From NCBI GenBank assembly GCA_945901125.1, contig CAMDKD010000029.1, positions 1 through 33,699 on the forward strand: a DNA stretch of 33,699 nucleotides. The letters run 5' to 3'. Of this stretch, positions 33,384 to 33,699 are shown one piece after another (positions within the stretch are counted from its first letter, which is position 1; each line of letters starts with the position of its first letter). The notes below the pieces were generated by a model. The model made no database searches. It had not been told where the DNA came from and saw nothing but the letters and a program-made list of their open reading frames with translations. The stretch is from Bordetella parapertussis. Lineage in GTDB: Bacteria > Pseudomonadota > Gammaproteobacteria > Burkholderiales > Burkholderiaceae_C. A program made the position numbers and the translations under genes.

Positions 33384-33699
33384 ATGAATACATATCTCAG
33401 TCGTCTTTGCCCATTGGCTTTTGTGGTGCTTGTGCTGTCTGCATGCGGCGGAGGCGGAGGCGGTTCTGGCAACAGCGCAGGCGGGACACCTTCAGCTAAG
33501 ACCAAGCCTACGACGATCACTGTCATTGATGGTTACATACAAGGCGCGACCGTATGCGTTGACAAAAACAAAAACGGCAGTTGCGATAGCGGCGAAACCC
33601 AGGGCAAAACCGGTGCAGACGGTAAAGTCGTTTTAGATATACCACTGGAGGATGTAGGCAAATACCCCATCGTGGCCTACATCCCCGCCGATGCGATTG
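33384..33699 (+). CDS. Lipoprotein with VIDG-type cysteine motif, partial at right edge
   Basis: The frame runs from the ATG at 33384 (or 33369, in frame) off the right end, giving 105 visible codons. A hydrophobic segment ends in LSACGGGGGG, a lipobox with Cys21 followed by a glycine linker, so an outer-membrane-type lipoprotein is likely. Residues about 46-71 show TVIDGYIQGATVCVDKNKNG and then SCDSGE, the same Cys-paired calcium-loop-like motif as the lipoprotein at the left edge, followed by a beta strand (GKVVLDI). Many betaproteobacterial surface lipoproteins begin this way, but the rest of the protein, and so its function, lies outside the window. The ribosome site is weak. Confidence 0.75.
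   Translation, partial: MNTYLSRLCPLAFVVLVLSACGGGGGGSGNSAGGTPSAKTKPTTITVIDGYIQGATVCVDKNKNGSCDSGETQGKTGADGKVVLDIPLEDVGKYPIVAYIPADAI

Overview
The window looks like a chromosomal segment of a betaproteobacterium, most likely of the order Burkholderiales. The reasons are the pair of cyanophycin synthetases beside a DUF1854 gene and its partner ABC transporter, the compact grpE-dnaK-dnaJ block with sigma-32 type promoters, the Tat-exported TRAP binding protein, and core genes of roughly 60 % GC by eye. No rRNA, tRNA, CRISPR array or insertion sequence was recognised. This placement is inference from gene content, not from a search.

Layout. (1) Bases 1-9034, minus strand, visibly AT-rich (about 30-45 % GC by eye, higher within 6500-7900): a three-gene unit made of a small exported protein, a giant 2433-residue protein (NlpC/P60-like N-terminus, two clusters of calcium-type loops, about nine cadherin-like repeats) and a lipoprotein cut by the window edge. 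(2) 9223-9441: remains of an AbrB/VapB-type antitoxin broken by one stop codon, with no toxin. (3) 9489-13385: heat-shock block grpE, dnaK, dnaJ, with sigma-32 type promoters before grpE and dnaK. (4) 13416-14827: a small exported protein overlapping a CapA-family protein. (5) 14840-22451: cyanophycin locus, with an ABC exporter-like protein and DUF1854 protein on the minus strand, divergent from two cyanophycin synthetases whose first copy has a degenerate Mur-ligase domain. (6) 22448-24340: a tightly coupled two-gene unit, an AAA15-type ATPase and an RloB-like TOPRIM protein, resembling RloAB/PARIS-type phage defence and abutting the cphA stop. (7) 24622-25713: a lone TRAP substrate-binding protein. 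(8) 25737-28173: a toxin-antitoxin cluster with an autoinhibited Fic protein, a ribbon-helix-helix antitoxin whose ParE-like toxin has lost its middle, and an intact mazEF pair. (9) 28235-32596: comEC, a surface-adhesin-E-like protein and a Lys/Ala/Glu/His-rich repeat protein. (10) 32739-33197: a RidA-family protein. (11) 33384 to the right edge: a second lipoprotein sharing a cysteine-rich motif with the one at the left edge.

How it fits together. The conserved parts (chaperones, cyanophycin storage, DNA uptake, RidA) are interrupted by accessory genes in at least three places: the AT-rich giant-protein operon, the ATPase-RloB unit, and the Fic/ParDE/MazEF cluster. The best candidates for an under-described system are the ATPase-RloB pair with its repeat-rich leader, and the giant NlpC/P60-cadherin protein with its small exported and lipoprotein neighbours. 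A second theme is decay of toxin-antitoxin modules: one antitoxin with a nonsense mutation and no toxin, and one toxin reduced to its two ends beside an intact antitoxin.
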